Notes: generated by a model from the sequence alone, not told the origin. A DNA stretch of 64,000 bases from F1-120-MAGs238 sp964484185 (GCA_964484185.1 CAZAEQ010000014.1:1-64000); one strand, 5' to 3'. Counted from the first letter of the stretch, positions 9,067 through 18,213 are shown. Made by a program: numbers and translations.

Positions 9067-10696
9067 CACGCAGGCGCCCGAAGGTCTCAAGCGCCTGGGC
9101 GAACTGCCAATTCAAGATGGCGGTCGCACCATGCCGCTCGAGGGCTACGCGCGCAGGCTCGCCGTCGAAATCACCGGCCGCACGCACTGGTCTTCCAGTG
9201 GCCCCGATGGTTTCTCAAATCGCGACTCGATGCAGCTCCTGCTTGACATCATGTTCAAGGGCCAGGAGATGCTCACGCGTCGACTCATCACCATCGAAGA
9301 CAAGCCCTTCAAAATCCTCACTGGACTCGACCCCGAGCGCCGCTTCTTCAGCCCCTCTGAACTTGCAAACGCCAAAGGACTCAATGAACTTCTGCAAAAG
9401 TTCGAGGAAGCACGCAGCATCGATCCCGAGGCTTCAGCAACCAAAGATCAACGCAAAGCCCTCGACATCCGCGGCAGCGCAAACCGCATCGCAGAGCTCG
9501 CCAGCGGCGAGCCCCTCGCCATGGTTCCTTCCGGCGCGGGCAAAGCCTACCGGCGGGCGGGCCCACTGGGCGCAGATCCCGGCACTGAATCTGTGCAACT
9601 TGCCTGGAAAGAACTCGGCAAGGCCTACACCGCGAATCAATCGATCGCCGCCACTGTCGACACCCTCGAAAAATCAATCGCTGCACTGGGCAAAGCTGAA
9701 CCTGCTGAAGCCCGCAATGTGGAACTCGAAGTCTTCTACGACCGCCACGACCCCTGGATGAAGACTGCGATCTTTTACGGCATCGCGCTCATGTTCTTCG
9801 GCGTCTCGCGCCTCATCTTTACAAAACCCATGGTCATCGCCGCTCTGGTCTGCACCGCCCTTGGCATGGCTGAGCACATCATGGGCATCATCCTCCGCGT
9901 CCTCATCCTCGATCGCGCACCCGTCAGCAACACCTTCGAAGCCCTCCTCTGGATGGGCCTGGTCGGCATCGTGCTCGGCCTCATCGCACAACTTCTCAAC
10001 AAGCGCAAAGGCTGGTACCTCTTCGCCGGCATCGCCGCGGCGTTCGTCTCAGTCCTTTTCGCCGGCCTCGTCCCTCTCACCGACCGCACCAACTCTCTCC
10101 CCGCCGTCCTTCGCAGCAACTTCTGGCTCACCATCCACGTGCTGACGATCGTCGCCAGCTACGGCGTGCTCGCAGTCTCGTCAGTCCTGGGCCACGCGTA
10201 CTTGATCAAAGACGTGATCATGAACAAGAAAGATGAAACCGCGAAAAAGGGCTCAGCCGCGCTCATCGTGCAAACGTACCGCACCATCCAGGTCGGACTC
10301 ATCCTCCTCACCGCGGGCACCATCCTCGGCGGCGTGTGGGCCGCAGAATCTTGGGGTCGCTTCTGGGGCTGGGACCCCAAGGAAACCTGGGCACTCATCA
10401 GCATCCTCACCTACTTCGCCGTCCTCCACGCCCGCTACGTCCGCTGGCTCGAAGATTTCGGCATGGCCGCATCCGCAGTATTGGGCCTCGTCGTCATCGT
10501 CTGGACCTTCTACGGCGTCAACTACGTCATGGCCAGCGGCCTGCACAGCTACGGCTTTGGCGCAGGCGGCGAATTCTGGGTGGGCCTGTGGGCCGTCCTC
10601 GAACTGGTCTTCCTCGCAATCTGCTGGGCGAAGCATCGCAGCCAGAAAGCACGCACGCAAATGCTCAGTGGCACGCCCGCGGCTCCCGCGATGTGA
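8972..10696 (+). CDS. ccsA: CcsA/ResC-type cytochrome c biogenesis protein
   Basis: The C-terminal half (from about residue 260) is the polytopic heme-handling domain with the tryptophan-rich WWD-type signature 'ESWGRFWGWDPKETWALI' near residue 460 and flanking His residues in transmembrane helices. The N-terminal 250 residues are an exported extension with its own signal-like helix (5-30), longer than the usual CcsA, whose function I cannot assign. The ATG is well supported by GAAGGAG about 8 bp upstream, although it lies inside ccsB. It forms the system II synthase with ccsB, and a hairpin terminator follows the stop. Confidence 0.88.
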   Translation: MFRPTYLRSLLILLTSLLVSMLVSPRLLAAADTQAPEGLKRLGELPIQDGGRTMPLEGYARRLAVEITGRTHWSSSGPDGFSNRDSMQLLLDIMFKGQEMLTRRLITIEDKPFKILTGLDPERRFFSPSELANAKGLNELLQKFEEARSIDPEASATKDQRKALDIRGSANRIAELASGEPLAMVPSGAGKAYRRAGPLGADPGTESVQLAWKELGKAYTANQSIAATVDTLEKSIAALGKAEPAEARNVELEVFYDRHDPWMKTAIFYGIALMFFGVSRLIFTKPMVIAALVCTALGMAEHIMGIILRVLILDRAPVSNTFEALLWMGLVGIVLGLIAQLLNKRKGWYLFAGIAAAFVSVLFAGLVPLTDRTNSLPAVLRSNFWLTIHVLTIVASYGVLAVSSVLGHAYLIKDVIMNKKDETAKKGSAALIVQTYRTIQVGLILLTAGTILGGVWAAESWGRFWGWDPKETWALISILTYFAVLHARYVRWLEDFGMAASAVLGLVVIVWTFYGVNYVMASGLHSYGFGAGGEFWVGLWAVLELVFLAICWAKHRSQKARTQMLSGTPAAPAM

Positions 10697-10720
10697 TATT
10701 TCGTCATAAGTGAAGTCTCA

Positions 10721-10747
10721 AGGGCCTGGGTTCTCCGGGCCCTTTTT
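10721..10747 (+). terminator. Rho-independent terminator after ccsA
   Basis: AGGGCC and GGGCCC(T) form a 6-bp GC stem around a 10-base loop, followed directly by five T residues. It marks the end of the 4080-10696 operon. Confidence 0.75.
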
Positions 10748-10801
10748 GTTGCGCTCGACAAGCAGCTAAGCGCGGTAAGGGCAGCGAGATATGATCCTGG
10801 C

Positions 10802-11257
10802 GTGAAGTCACGTCCAAAGATCAGAAAGCTCGTGAAATGGGGCGGCGCAATCGCAGCCTTGATGTTGATTCTCCTCACCATAGCGGGGAAGTGGAACTAC
10901 CTGTTCTGGCTCAGCGGCGATGGCGACCAAATCTATCTCGGCCGCGGATTCTTCGCTGTTGATACTGGCGGAGTAAAGAGAGAACGGGGATGGTATTTCG
11001 GTCAGTTCAAATACGACACATTCATGATCCTGAGGTTTACTTGGCACTCGCAGCGTGAAGGAATCACTATGAGGATTCCGCTTTGGTTCCCCGCGATCAT
11101 CAGCGGTGGCGTGTCTGGAGTTGCGTGGCGTCGAGACCGAACGGCTACGAAACGCTTGCGAGCAGGCTGCTGTGTTGGGTGCGGATACGACCGGACAGGC
11201 ATACCAACTGAATCACCTTGCCCCGAGTGCAGTACCACTGCTCTCATCCCTCGTTGA
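10802..11257 (+). CDS. Small membrane protein with C-terminal zinc ribbon
   Basis: It starts with GTG. The 151 residues have one or two hydrophobic helices (about 12-32 and 90-108) and a C-terminal four-cysteine ribbon, 'CVGCGYDRTG...SPCPEC', likely to bind zinc. Small proteins with the CxxCGYD...CPEC tail are common and uncharacterised in Planctomycetota. No operon partner: a terminator lies upstream and a hairpin follows. Function unknown. Confidence 0.6.
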   Translation: MKSRPKIRKLVKWGGAIAALMLILLTIAGKWNYLFWLSGDGDQIYLGRGFFAVDTGGVKRERGWYFGQFKYDTFMILRFTWHSQREGITMRIPLWFPAIISGGVSGVAWRRDRTATKRLRAGCCVGCGYDRTGIPTESPCPECSTTALIPR

Positions 11258-11318
11258 AGTGATCTCCCACGAACTTCAATCCCTGCCAGAGGGTTCGCGA
11301 AGGCCGTCAACACCATTC

Positions 11319-11573
11319 TTACTGCGGCCCCGATGACGAGTCGGGGCTGCTTTCCTTTTGGATGGGACGAATGAACGGCCATCGCCATGAAAGCTCCAAG
11401 TCTTCTTCCCTGTCCATATGACTCATCTGCCAGATGCAGACGACGGATGCAACCACCAACACCGCGATTGTCAAGACGATCGGACCGTCAAACAGTTTAA
11501 TGAGACCCAGTGCCATCAGGCATAGCGGAACCGCAAACGGTTCAATAGAACGCCATGATGGGAACTTTGCCAT
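11319..11573 (-). CDS. Small two-helix membrane protein, hypothetical
   Basis: 84 residues with two hydrophobic helices (about 12-30 and 33-50) followed by a charged C-terminus (DREEDLELSW...). No family recognised. It is separated by 88 bp from the hypothetical gene that ends at 11662 and runs in the same direction, so it could be a late member of the HAO operon or stand alone. The end of the gene overlaps a hairpin that probably terminates the plus-strand gene. Coding potential is plausible but not strong. Confidence 0.4.
   Translation of the reverse strand: MAKFPSWRSIEPFAVPLCLMALGLIKLFDGPIVLTIAVLVVASVVCIWQMSHMDREEDLELSWRWPFIRPIQKESSPDSSSGPQ
11327..11359 (+). terminator. Hairpin terminator after the zinc-ribbon gene
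   Basis: GCCCCGA and TCGGGGC pair perfectly (7 bp, 7-base loop) and are followed by a T-rich stretch (TGCTTTCCTTTT). The orientation fits termination of the plus-strand gene ending at 11257. Confidence 0.5.
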
Positions 11574-11661
11574 GAAATAAGTTTAGCATGCCTTGCAAGG
11601 GGGGCCGATGCCTCGATTTCTCCCCTTTGCCCCTCGATCCCTTTGCCCCCTCAGCCACTTC

Positions 11662-12105
11662 TTACTCTCGCGCCGGCAATTCATCAGCAATCCCACACAA
11701 CATTTCGTAATACGTCTCTTCCCCGATCCCAAGCAGCGATGCCCCGAACGCTTCGCAGTCTTCCGGCTCAGTGATGTCGCCGTAGTTCACCGCCGGGATG
11801 TAGTACGCAATGATCGCGGGCAGGAGATCAGTCCGGTCTTGCAACGCCGGATGGATATACAGGCAGAACCCGCCGCTGGGGTGGTCGGCTAACGGATGCA
11901 CCTGCGCAAACTCCCCCTTCTCAAGCCCGCCCGTATCAAACCGGATGCCCACCGCAAAGCGCACAATCTCGCGATCATCAAGCATCTTCATAATCGCTGC
12001 GGCATCCACCGCCGGTCCATAGCGCAACCGGGCCACTCGCGCTCGCTCAAGCACGTGATCCCGCAAGGCGCGGCGGCCATCATCTTCTGTCAATCGCTTT
12101 GCCAT
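11662..12105 (-). CDS. Hypothetical soluble protein, last gene of the HAO operon
   Basis: 147 residues, acidic, no signal peptide or membrane helix, and no family that I recognise. It begins with a charged helix and has 'GGFCLYIHPALQ' in the middle. It lies only 21 bp downstream of the HAO-family gene on the same strand, with no terminator visible between, so it is likely co-transcribed with the cytochrome complex. A cytoplasmic assembly or accessory role is possible but not shown by the sequence. Confidence 0.55.
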   Translation of the reverse strand: MAKRLTEDDGRRALRDHVLERARVARLRYGPAVDAAAIMKMLDDREIVRFAVGIRFDTGGLEKGEFAQVHPLADHPSGGFCLYIHPALQDRTDLLPAIIAYYIPAVNYGDITEPEDCEAFGASLLGIGEETYYEMLCGIADELPARE

Positions 12106-12126
12106 GATGCAGATCGTATGAACAGC

Positions 12127-13668
12127 TTACTTCCTGGGCTCAGTCTTAGGTTCTTCCTTCTTTGTCTCAGGTGTGCTCGCTGGTTTAGCCTCGGGCTTCC
12201 CCTCCGGCTTGGCCCCAGCGCCCGCAGGTGCTTCATACCGCTTCCTGAACTCTTCGAGGGCCTTGGCCCGCTCCGCCGCTTCAGTCGGATCCATCTTGCC
12301 CAGGTACCACTTGTGGTCATCAGAGTTCAGCACCGCTTCAAGCTTGGCCTTCAAATCCGCCGCGGCTTTGGCCTTGTTTGCGTCCGTACTCGCAATGTTC
12401 GCTTCAATCAAGTGCTGCAATTGCGGCACGTACTCATTATAAAACCGCTTGGCCACTTCATACGTTCCGTGCCAGTGGCTGTAATCCGGTGCCATCATCG
12501 ACACACCATGGCGGGCCCGCCGCCCTTCGTGGTGCCAGAGTTCATACCAGGTAAAGTCAATCTCGTTGCTGAACTGCACTGGCTTAAGCAAGGGCTTGGC
12601 GAGGGCATACAGGTCTTTGCCGGGAATCGCGAACTTGGTGTTGTACAAGTCAATAAACGCATCGTACTGCGTATAGAAATTTCCGATCCAGCCCTTGTCG
12701 TGGCAGGCTGTACACACATCGGTCATGTTGTTACGACGTATCTGCCACGGAACATTCGCGCCCGGCAGATTCATCTTGGCATCAGCAGCCTCAGGGCGAA
12801 TCGAAATCTCAGGCCGATTGTTCCAACTGATGCGCATCCCCACATCATGCGTCACCGCTTGCTTGCGCGTCGCGGACATATGGCATGTAGCACACGTTGG
12901 CGCACTGGAGTAGTCCTCGCCCACAACCCACTTGGGGTTGTCGAGATTCATGTGATTGACGTTTGCGAAAAAGCTTGAGCCGTGCTTGGACGATGCGTAG
13001 ATTTCCTTTTGTGGATGGTCCGGGCCCAGGTGGCACTTGCCGCATGTATCCGGATAGCGGGCCTGCGCTGCACTGAATGCATGGGTTGTATGACAGGAGT
13101 TGCACGAACCCTCAGACCCATCGGGGTTGATGCGACCAATGCCGCTGTTGGGCCACGTTGCCGGATCGAGTTTGCCCCCTTCGAGCACTTTCACCTCAGC
13201 CCCATGGCACTGCCAGCAACCGCTCACCGCCGCGGCGGACACCCCACCAGGCATGCCCGCAGTTTTGAACCCATGATTGCCTTCAACGATCTCCGCCAGC
13301 GTGTTGTCTAGCGAGCCCAGGATCCGTCCGGCCTTGGCATGACGCGATGAAGAGAACTCTTCAACTTCCTTCGAGTGACACCGCGCGCAGTCTTTGGGCG
13401 TCACCAATACCGCGATCGTCCGCCCGAAGTGCTTGAACGCATCGGTATCCGTTTCATTGGCCGAGTGACATTCAAAGCACGCCACATTGGCCCGGAAGTG
13501 CTTGCTCGCCCCCCACTGCTGATAGACCGCGGGACTGTGCTCCTTGTGGCACGTGATGCATTGCTTGCTCGCTTCAGTGATTTCCTTAGGGCCAAATGCC
13601 TGTGCATGTGCAAAGCCCGCGGCAAGACCCAGCGAGACAACGGCAGTGACTGTGAAATGGCTGAACAT
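12127..13668 (-). CDS. Octaheme HAO-family cytochrome c (hydroxylamine oxidoreductase-like)
   Basis: A signal peptide (residues 1-22) and eight CXXCH motifs (CITCH, CFECH, CARCH, CWQCH, CNSCH, CGKCH, CATCH, CTACH) sit in the spacing of the HAO family. Family blocks are recognisable: 'VTPKDCARCHSKEVEEF', 'GIGRINPDGSEGSC', 'CHLGPDHPQKEIY' and 'HWHGTYEVAKRFYNEY'. Motif 4 (CWQCHG) corresponds to the catalytic heme region. Family members oxidise hydroxylamine or, in reductive relatives, reduce nitrite or hydroxylamine to ammonium. The NrfD and ferredoxin genes upstream favour the reductive direction (inference). The last 45 residues are a Lys/Pro/Glu-rich tail. I cannot place the crosslinking Tyr with confidence. 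Confidence 0.85.
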   Translation of the reverse strand: MFSHFTVTAVVSLGLAAGFAHAQAFGPKEITEASKQCITCHKEHSPAVYQQWGASKHFRANVACFECHSANETDTDAFKHFGRTIAVLVTPKDCARCHSKEVEEFSSSRHAKAGRILGSLDNTLAEIVEGNHGFKTAGMPGGVSAAAVSGCWQCHGAEVKVLEGGKLDPATWPNSGIGRINPDGSEGSCNSCHTTHAFSAAQARYPDTCGKCHLGPDHPQKEIYASSKHGSSFFANVNHMNLDNPKWVVGEDYSSAPTCATCHMSATRKQAVTHDVGMRISWNNRPEISIRPEAADAKMNLPGANVPWQIRRNNMTDVCTACHDKGWIGNFYTQYDAFIDLYNTKFAIPGKDLYALAKPLLKPVQFSNEIDFTWYELWHHEGRRARHGVSMMAPDYSHWHGTYEVAKRFYNEYVPQLQHLIEANIASTDANKAKAAADLKAKLEAVLNSDDHKWYLGKMDPTEAAERAKALEEFRKRYEAPAGAGAKPEGKPEAKPASTPETKKEEPKTEPRK

Positions 13669-13692
13669 AGTGATTCCTTCGCAAACACGCGG

Positions 13693-14982
13693 CTAAGGAG
13701 CCGCAGACGTTTCGGGTGGTGAACTTGAGTCGGGGACTGAACGTGCAAACATGTCAGGGTGATCAGGGTGATCAGGGTGGTACTCTCGATCAAAGCACAG
13801 CTTGCCTGAGAGAACCGGGATAGTGATGCGGATCATGATGGTGAAGAGCAGAAAGCCGAACGCGGCGATTCCGATCGAGACCAGTGACTCATTCAGCGTC
13901 GGCGTGTATTCAACAATCTCGCCCAGGGGCGATGGAATAAACGCCGGGATCACCAGCCCCATTCCCTTTTCAATCCACACTCCCACAATCATCATCGAAC
14001 ACGCGAGCATCAAGAGCGGGCGCGACTTGGAAGTAGGTAGAAAGAGCAGAAACAGCCCGGCCAGATTCAGTCCAATGGCAGTCCAGATCCACGGTACCAG
14101 GCCATGCCGGCCTTCAAGCCCGAAGAACAGATATCGCGCGCTCGCCACGTGGGCCGAATCAGTGTAAAACTCGGTGAATACTTCCGATATGAGCAGGAAC
14201 ATGCTCGCCGACATGGCGACGCGAATGATGTTCCGCAGTGTCAAAAACGCCTTCTCCGGGACCTTGTAATCAGTAAAGCTCGAAATGATCTGCAGCGTGA
14301 TCACCAGAATCGAAGGCCCCGCGGCAAACGCGGCCGCGACCAGTCGAGGCGCAATCACCGCCGAATTCCAGAACGGCCGCCCGCCCAATCCGCAATACAG
14401 AAACGCTTCAACCAATTGTGTGCTGAACGCCCACACGATTGCAATGAACACAAACGGTATATAGAAAAGCTTGCTCGGTGTGGTGCGCCGATACGCGCAG
14501 TAGATCAGATAGCCACAGATATGAACATTGAGCGCGAGGTATCCATTGAGCGAAATCACATCCCATGTCAGCATCGAAATGGGGAAGTTAAACCGCAACA
14601 TCATGTGATGAAACCGATCCGGCCTTCCCAGATCAACCACCACAAACAGCAGCGCCATGATCATCGCGCACACCGCAAAGAGCTGCGCGAATATGACCAG
14701 GTCGTGCAGTTCTTTATTCCGATAGATGTACACCGGAATCACCAATGTCGCTGCCGCGGCCGCCATCCCAACCATGAACGCAAAGTTGGAGATATACAAA
14801 CCCCACGACACGTGATCAGTCATTCCCGTCACGCCCATGCCATGCACAAGCTGCTTGCAATACGCGTTGAGCCCAAGAAGTGCCAACACCGAAAGCGCAA
14901 ACATCCACGCGTAGTAACGTCCATCACCCACAAAGCTCAGGCGGAAGCACCGGTATAGAAATGTGCCATATTCCTTGATCAT
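13693..14982 (-). CDS. NrfD/DsrP-type quinol-interacting membrane subunit
   Basis: 429 residues with about ten transmembrane helices. Segments such as 'HVSWGLYISNFAFMVG', 'VDLGRPDRFHHMM' and 'IEKGMGLVIPAFIPSPLGE' are those of the NrfD/PsrC superfamily, closest in feel to DsrP/HmcC. These subunits bind menaquinol and pass electrons to a partner ferredoxin. The start overlaps the ferredoxin stop (ATGA), and the HAO-family gene follows after 24 bp. The C-terminus has three His-Pro-Asp repeats encoded by a 9-bp tandem repeat (about 13754-13781), which is unusual for the family. Confidence 0.9.
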   Translation of the reverse strand: MIKEYGTFLYRCFRLSFVGDGRYYAWMFALSVLALLGLNAYCKQLVHGMGVTGMTDHVSWGLYISNFAFMVGMAAAAATLVIPVYIYRNKELHDLVIFAQLFAVCAMIMALLFVVVDLGRPDRFHHMMLRFNFPISMLTWDVISLNGYLALNVHICGYLIYCAYRRTTPSKLFYIPFVFIAIVWAFSTQLVEAFLYCGLGGRPFWNSAVIAPRLVAAAFAAGPSILVITLQIISSFTDYKVPEKAFLTLRNIIRVAMSASMFLLISEVFTEFYTDSAHVASARYLFFGLEGRHGLVPWIWTAIGLNLAGLFLLFLPTSKSRPLLMLACSMMIVGVWIEKGMGLVIPAFIPSPLGEIVEYTPTLNESLVSIGIAAFGFLLFTIMIRITIPVLSGKLCFDREYHPDHPDHPDMFARSVPDSSSPPETSAAP

Positions 14983-16034
14983 CTCTGTGGGCCCTCGTGC
15001 CGCGGCAGCCCCCCTTCATGAGGCTCAAGGGTCTTTCCGATTTCAATCGCTTCCGGATCCAGGGTGTTGGGATAGCGCTCATCAAAGTAGTAGAAGAATC
15101 TGGGCAAGGTCCCCACTTCTTCCTTGAGCACAAAAACGCGCTTGGTCTTGAGAATCTGCGAAACTTCACTCTCCGGATCAAGCACGTTTCCAAACTTGCG
15201 TGCTCCTGTCGGACACGCTTCCAGACACGCCGGCATCTTGCCCTCGCGCGTCCGGTGCAGACAGAAGTGACACTTCTCAACCACGCCCACGGGCCGCGGC
15301 CGATTCGAGAGATAGCTCATGTCAGGATTGACCCGTCCCTGCGGAATCTCTGGCTCCACAAAGTTAAATCGCCGTGCCCAGTAAGGGCACGCCGCTTCGC
15401 AATACCGGCACCCAATGCACCAGTCGTAATCGATGACCGTGATCCCATCCGCCTCCTGCCACGTTGCCTCCACCGGACACACCTTGACACACGGAGGATT
15501 CGCGCACTGATGGCACTGCACTGGCAGATAGAAGTGATTGGCATCGGGAACCGTCGGCCGGTCGTAATGGTGATTCCCATGTTCCACATCCATCGTGCCC
15601 CGCGGCATCTCGATCACCCGGATGTACTGAACTTCCGGAGACAGGCTCTGGTTATTCTCATGCACGCACGCATGCACACAGCGCCGGCACCCAATGCAGC
15701 GGCTCAGATTCAATGCGTATACAAACTCCACACCCGACTTAGCCCGCACATCCCTGATTTCTGGCCGCAGTTTGTAGCGATTTTCTACTTCGCGCCGGAT
15801 GCGGTCCAGCGCAACTTCCATGTCGCCAGGGCTCATTTCCTTGTAGTGCTTCTGCAAAAACTTCTGAACTGTGAACTCATCGGTATCAGTCAGTTCCTTC
15901 AGCGGATTCAGTGCAGCCGCCATCGCCGCCAGGCCACCAGCCACTGCCGTTGCAGACCGCAGAAAGCTCCGACGCGATTGCTGGATTGAATCAGTTTTGG
16001 CGGCGGATTTACCCTCCCAGATGCGAAGGTTCAT
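14979..16034 (-). CDS. Tat-exported four-cluster ferredoxin subunit (NrfC/DsrO/HmcB type)
   Basis: A twin-arginine signal (SRRSFLR, residues 21-27, then a hydrophobic stretch) indicates folded export with clusters inserted. Four Cys groups follow: CIGCRRCVHAC, CHQCANPPCVKVC, CIGCRYCEAAC, and CHFCLH...ACLEAC, enough for four [4Fe-4S] clusters. Proteins of this type sit on the periplasmic side of NrfD subunits and relay electrons to multiheme cytochromes. Both ends overlap their neighbours by 4 bp, so the stoichiometry is probably coupled by translation. The first cluster lacks the Pro that usually follows the fourth Cys. Confidence 0.92.
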   Translation of the reverse strand: MNLRIWEGKSAAKTDSIQQSRRSFLRSATAVAGGLAAMAAALNPLKELTDTDEFTVQKFLQKHYKEMSPGDMEVALDRIRREVENRYKLRPEIRDVRAKSGVEFVYALNLSRCIGCRRCVHACVHENNQSLSPEVQYIRVIEMPRGTMDVEHGNHHYDRPTVPDANHFYLPVQCHQCANPPCVKVCPVEATWQEADGITVIDYDWCIGCRYCEAACPYWARRFNFVEPEIPQGRVNPDMSYLSNRPRPVGVVEKCHFCLHRTREGKMPACLEACPTGARKFGNVLDPESEVSQILKTKRVFVLKEEVGTLPRFFYYFDERYPNTLDPEAIEIGKTLEPHEGGLPRHEGPQR

Positions 16035-16726
16035 GAGCCACTCTCCTTTGATTTTTCTTCTTTGTGCTCATGTTCAGTTGCGGGCTCTGACCAGCGCCGC
16101 AGTGGCGAGTGTTTATGCTCCGCCTCACCCTTGAGGGTCTGGTCGCTCATCCGAAAAGTGCTTGGCCCCGGCATCGGAACAAACGCCGGAAATGCCGGCG
16201 AATGCGGATCATGACACTCGCTGCACGAAAGTCGATATTGCTTGCCACTGGCGGCATCCCACGAGCCCATGGTTTTTCCATGCATGCCGCGCTGCCAGTC
16301 ACGATACACCGTGCCGTGACACTGCGAACACAGACGCGGACTCTCACCAAATTCCACCAGCGTGCCATCGTGAAGCACCAGCTTGTCCCGGTTCTCTCCG
16401 AAATGGCAATTCAGACACCGTGCATTCATACCGTGCTTGAGCACAATCTCTTTGTGCTGAAGCAAGTCACGCTTGCCTTCCGTCGGCGCAAACATCTTGT
16501 GACACTCGTTGCACGAGTGGTTCAGTCCGCCCACCATCGCCTTGCTTGCATCAAGCAGCGGCGTACGAATTGCACCAGGCTTGATCTGTTCAAGATCAAC
16601 CTCGCGAATTTCACTGCGCGGTATGTCAGCCTTGGGTGACAAAAACAAGAACCACCCTGCCAGCACCAGAAATGCCGGACCAATCGCCCATGCCACGATC
16701 GCGGTCCCAGTGCCCGGAGTTTTCAT
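16031..16726 (-). CDS. Membrane-anchored tetraheme cytochrome c
   Basis: One N-terminal helix (about 8-28) with no obvious cleavage site probably anchors the protein, leaving the rest in the periplasm. There are four CXXCH motifs: CNECH, CLNCH, CSQCH, CSECH, plus several free His for the distal ligands. The C-terminal 40 residues are His/Glu/Lys-rich. It is encoded between the 15-motif cytochrome and the ferredoxin, with 4-bp overlaps on both sides, and is best seen as the link between the NrfD/ferredoxin module and the soluble cytochromes. Confidence 0.85.
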   Translation of the reverse strand: MKTPGTGTAIVAWAIGPAFLVLAGWFLFLSPKADIPRSEIREVDLEQIKPGAIRTPLLDASKAMVGGLNHSCNECHKMFAPTEGKRDLLQHKEIVLKHGMNARCLNCHFGENRDKLVLHDGTLVEFGESPRLCSQCHGTVYRDWQRGMHGKTMGSWDAASGKQYRLSCSECHDPHSPAFPAFVPMPGPSTFRMSDQTLKGEAEHKHSPLRRWSEPATEHEHKEEKSKESGS

Positions 16727-18201
16727 TTTTTGGTCTCCGCACCGGATGGCGTCGCTGCAGGCGCAGGGGCAGGCGGTGTAGCGGGAGTCGCGGGAGTCGC
16801 TCCCGAAGGAGGTTTCACGATCAAGCCAGAGTTGCTGGCTCCACTGCGCTCATACTTCTTCGGAGCGTGGCATCCCGGCGAGCAGCTGCCGCCAATCTCG
16901 GTCTTTTCGTAGTTGATCTCAAGCAGCCAGTTTGAGGTTCCAAACGGCACAGACTCGCGAATGTGAGATGGTCGCTTCGACGCGTGGACTTCATGACATG
17001 CGCGGCAGGTGCGGCCTTTTTCCTGATTCACATGCAAGGCGTGGAGGTTCTGGTTTCCATTACGGAACTGTGTAATGCCCTGGCCCTTTTGCTTGGTCAC
17101 CAGATCAGGCGAGTGGCACTTGAAACACAACTGGTATTGTTCGAGTGAGAACTTGGCGTAAAAAGTGTCCGGATAGTCATCTGACAAAAGGCGGAATTTC
17201 TGGGCCGCATGCGGATCGTGGCAGACTGTACAGTGACCATCACGAATTGGACCATGCTTCTCGGTATTGGCACCAAGTAGGGTCGCCATATTTGACAGCA
17301 TTTTTCCATCTGCCATCTTCAGCTGCTTGTCGTGACACTTCAGGCAGGAGTCGATCTGGTTCGTGCGCTGCAATGCTGTAAGCTTGGAAGCATGCGGCTC
17401 ATGACAGGTTGTGCAACCACCCTCCATATTGATCGCACCGTGTACGATCGCGGAACCTTCAGTCAGCTTGGTAAATTTCTCTTGATGACACTGCAGGCAG
17501 AGATTTGGAGAACTGTCGCGGAGTTGAAACTTGTGATCTGATGAATGTGAATCGTGACACTTCACACACCCCTGCTCTAGTGCCTTGTGAACGTGCATGC
17601 CATCCTGAGCCTTGCCCGTATCAGCGTGACAGGTGATGCAAAGAGCATTAGGATCAGCTATAAGCAACTTGGGCAATGCCGAAGAGTGAGGTTTGTGGCA
17701 GGTTGAACAGGCACCCACTGCGACCGGTCCATGCACAAAGGCCTTCTTCTGCATATTGCCGTGACACTTCAGACACAGACCTTTGTTTGGGTCCGCCACC
17801 AGATGGGCTTTATGCTCAGACCCATGCGGATCATGACACTCCATGCACTTGCCTTCACTCACCGGCACATGCGAATGCTGCTCGGCTGGCAACTGGTGAC
17901 ATTTGAGGCACAACTCTTCTTTCGCCACTGGGAATGCGAACTTGTGGGCAACCTTCTCACCAATCTGCAGATGGCACGCGGCACAGTCCGCCGCGGCCTG
18001 AGTGTGTTTGACCGACCGATTGGTTATCGTCTGGTGACACTCAGAACACGATTGGGCTTCGACCACACCCGGAATAGTTTTCTGTTTGGGTGCTCCGGCA
18101 ACTTGAGCCGTGGCCACTGGCGCACACAACAAATAGACCGCGAACCAGCCGAGAGCTAGAAACGCGGGCGCGTAGGTGTTCCAACGACAAGTAGACCGCA
18201 T
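16723..18201 (-). CDS. High-molecular-weight multiheme cytochrome, 14 CXXCH plus one CX3CH
   Basis: I take the ATG at 18201 because a clean signal peptide starts there (cleavage near 'VATAQVAG'); the frame stays open to 18288 but that extension is not signal-like. Fourteen CXXCH motifs are evenly spaced, many in the paired 'CxxCHdPH' style, and a last motif CSPGCH (16867-16884) has three residues between its Cys. Up to 15 hemes make it comparable to HmcA/TmcA-like cytochromes that accept electrons from NrfD-type complexes. It is the first gene of the operon. A Pro/Ala-rich tail follows the last heme. No ribosome site is evident at 18201. Confidence 0.82.
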   Translation of the reverse strand: MRSTCRWNTYAPAFLALGWFAVYLLCAPVATAQVAGAPKQKTIPGVVEAQSCSECHQTITNRSVKHTQAAADCAACHLQIGEKVAHKFAFPVAKEELCLKCHQLPAEQHSHVPVSEGKCMECHDPHGSEHKAHLVADPNKGLCLKCHGNMQKKAFVHGPVAVGACSTCHKPHSSALPKLLIADPNALCITCHADTGKAQDGMHVHKALEQGCVKCHDSHSSDHKFQLRDSSPNLCLQCHQEKFTKLTEGSAIVHGAINMEGGCTTCHEPHASKLTALQRTNQIDSCLKCHDKQLKMADGKMLSNMATLLGANTEKHGPIRDGHCTVCHDPHAAQKFRLLSDDYPDTFYAKFSLEQYQLCFKCHSPDLVTKQKGQGITQFRNGNQNLHALHVNQEKGRTCRACHEVHASKRPSHIRESVPFGTSNWLLEINYEKTEIGGSCSPGCHAPKKYERSGASNSGLIVKPPSGATPATPATPPAPAPAATPSGAETKK

Positions 18202-18213
18202 TGTCACAAGCAA

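Noticed and set aside
7930..9090. 386-codon minus-strand open frame
   Set aside because: Antisense to ccsB; Asp/Glu/Gly-rich shadow of a GC-rich gene without a ribosome site.
11896..12978. 360-codon plus-strand open frame
   Set aside because: Antisense to the HAO-family gene and the hypothetical gene after it; no domain recognised.
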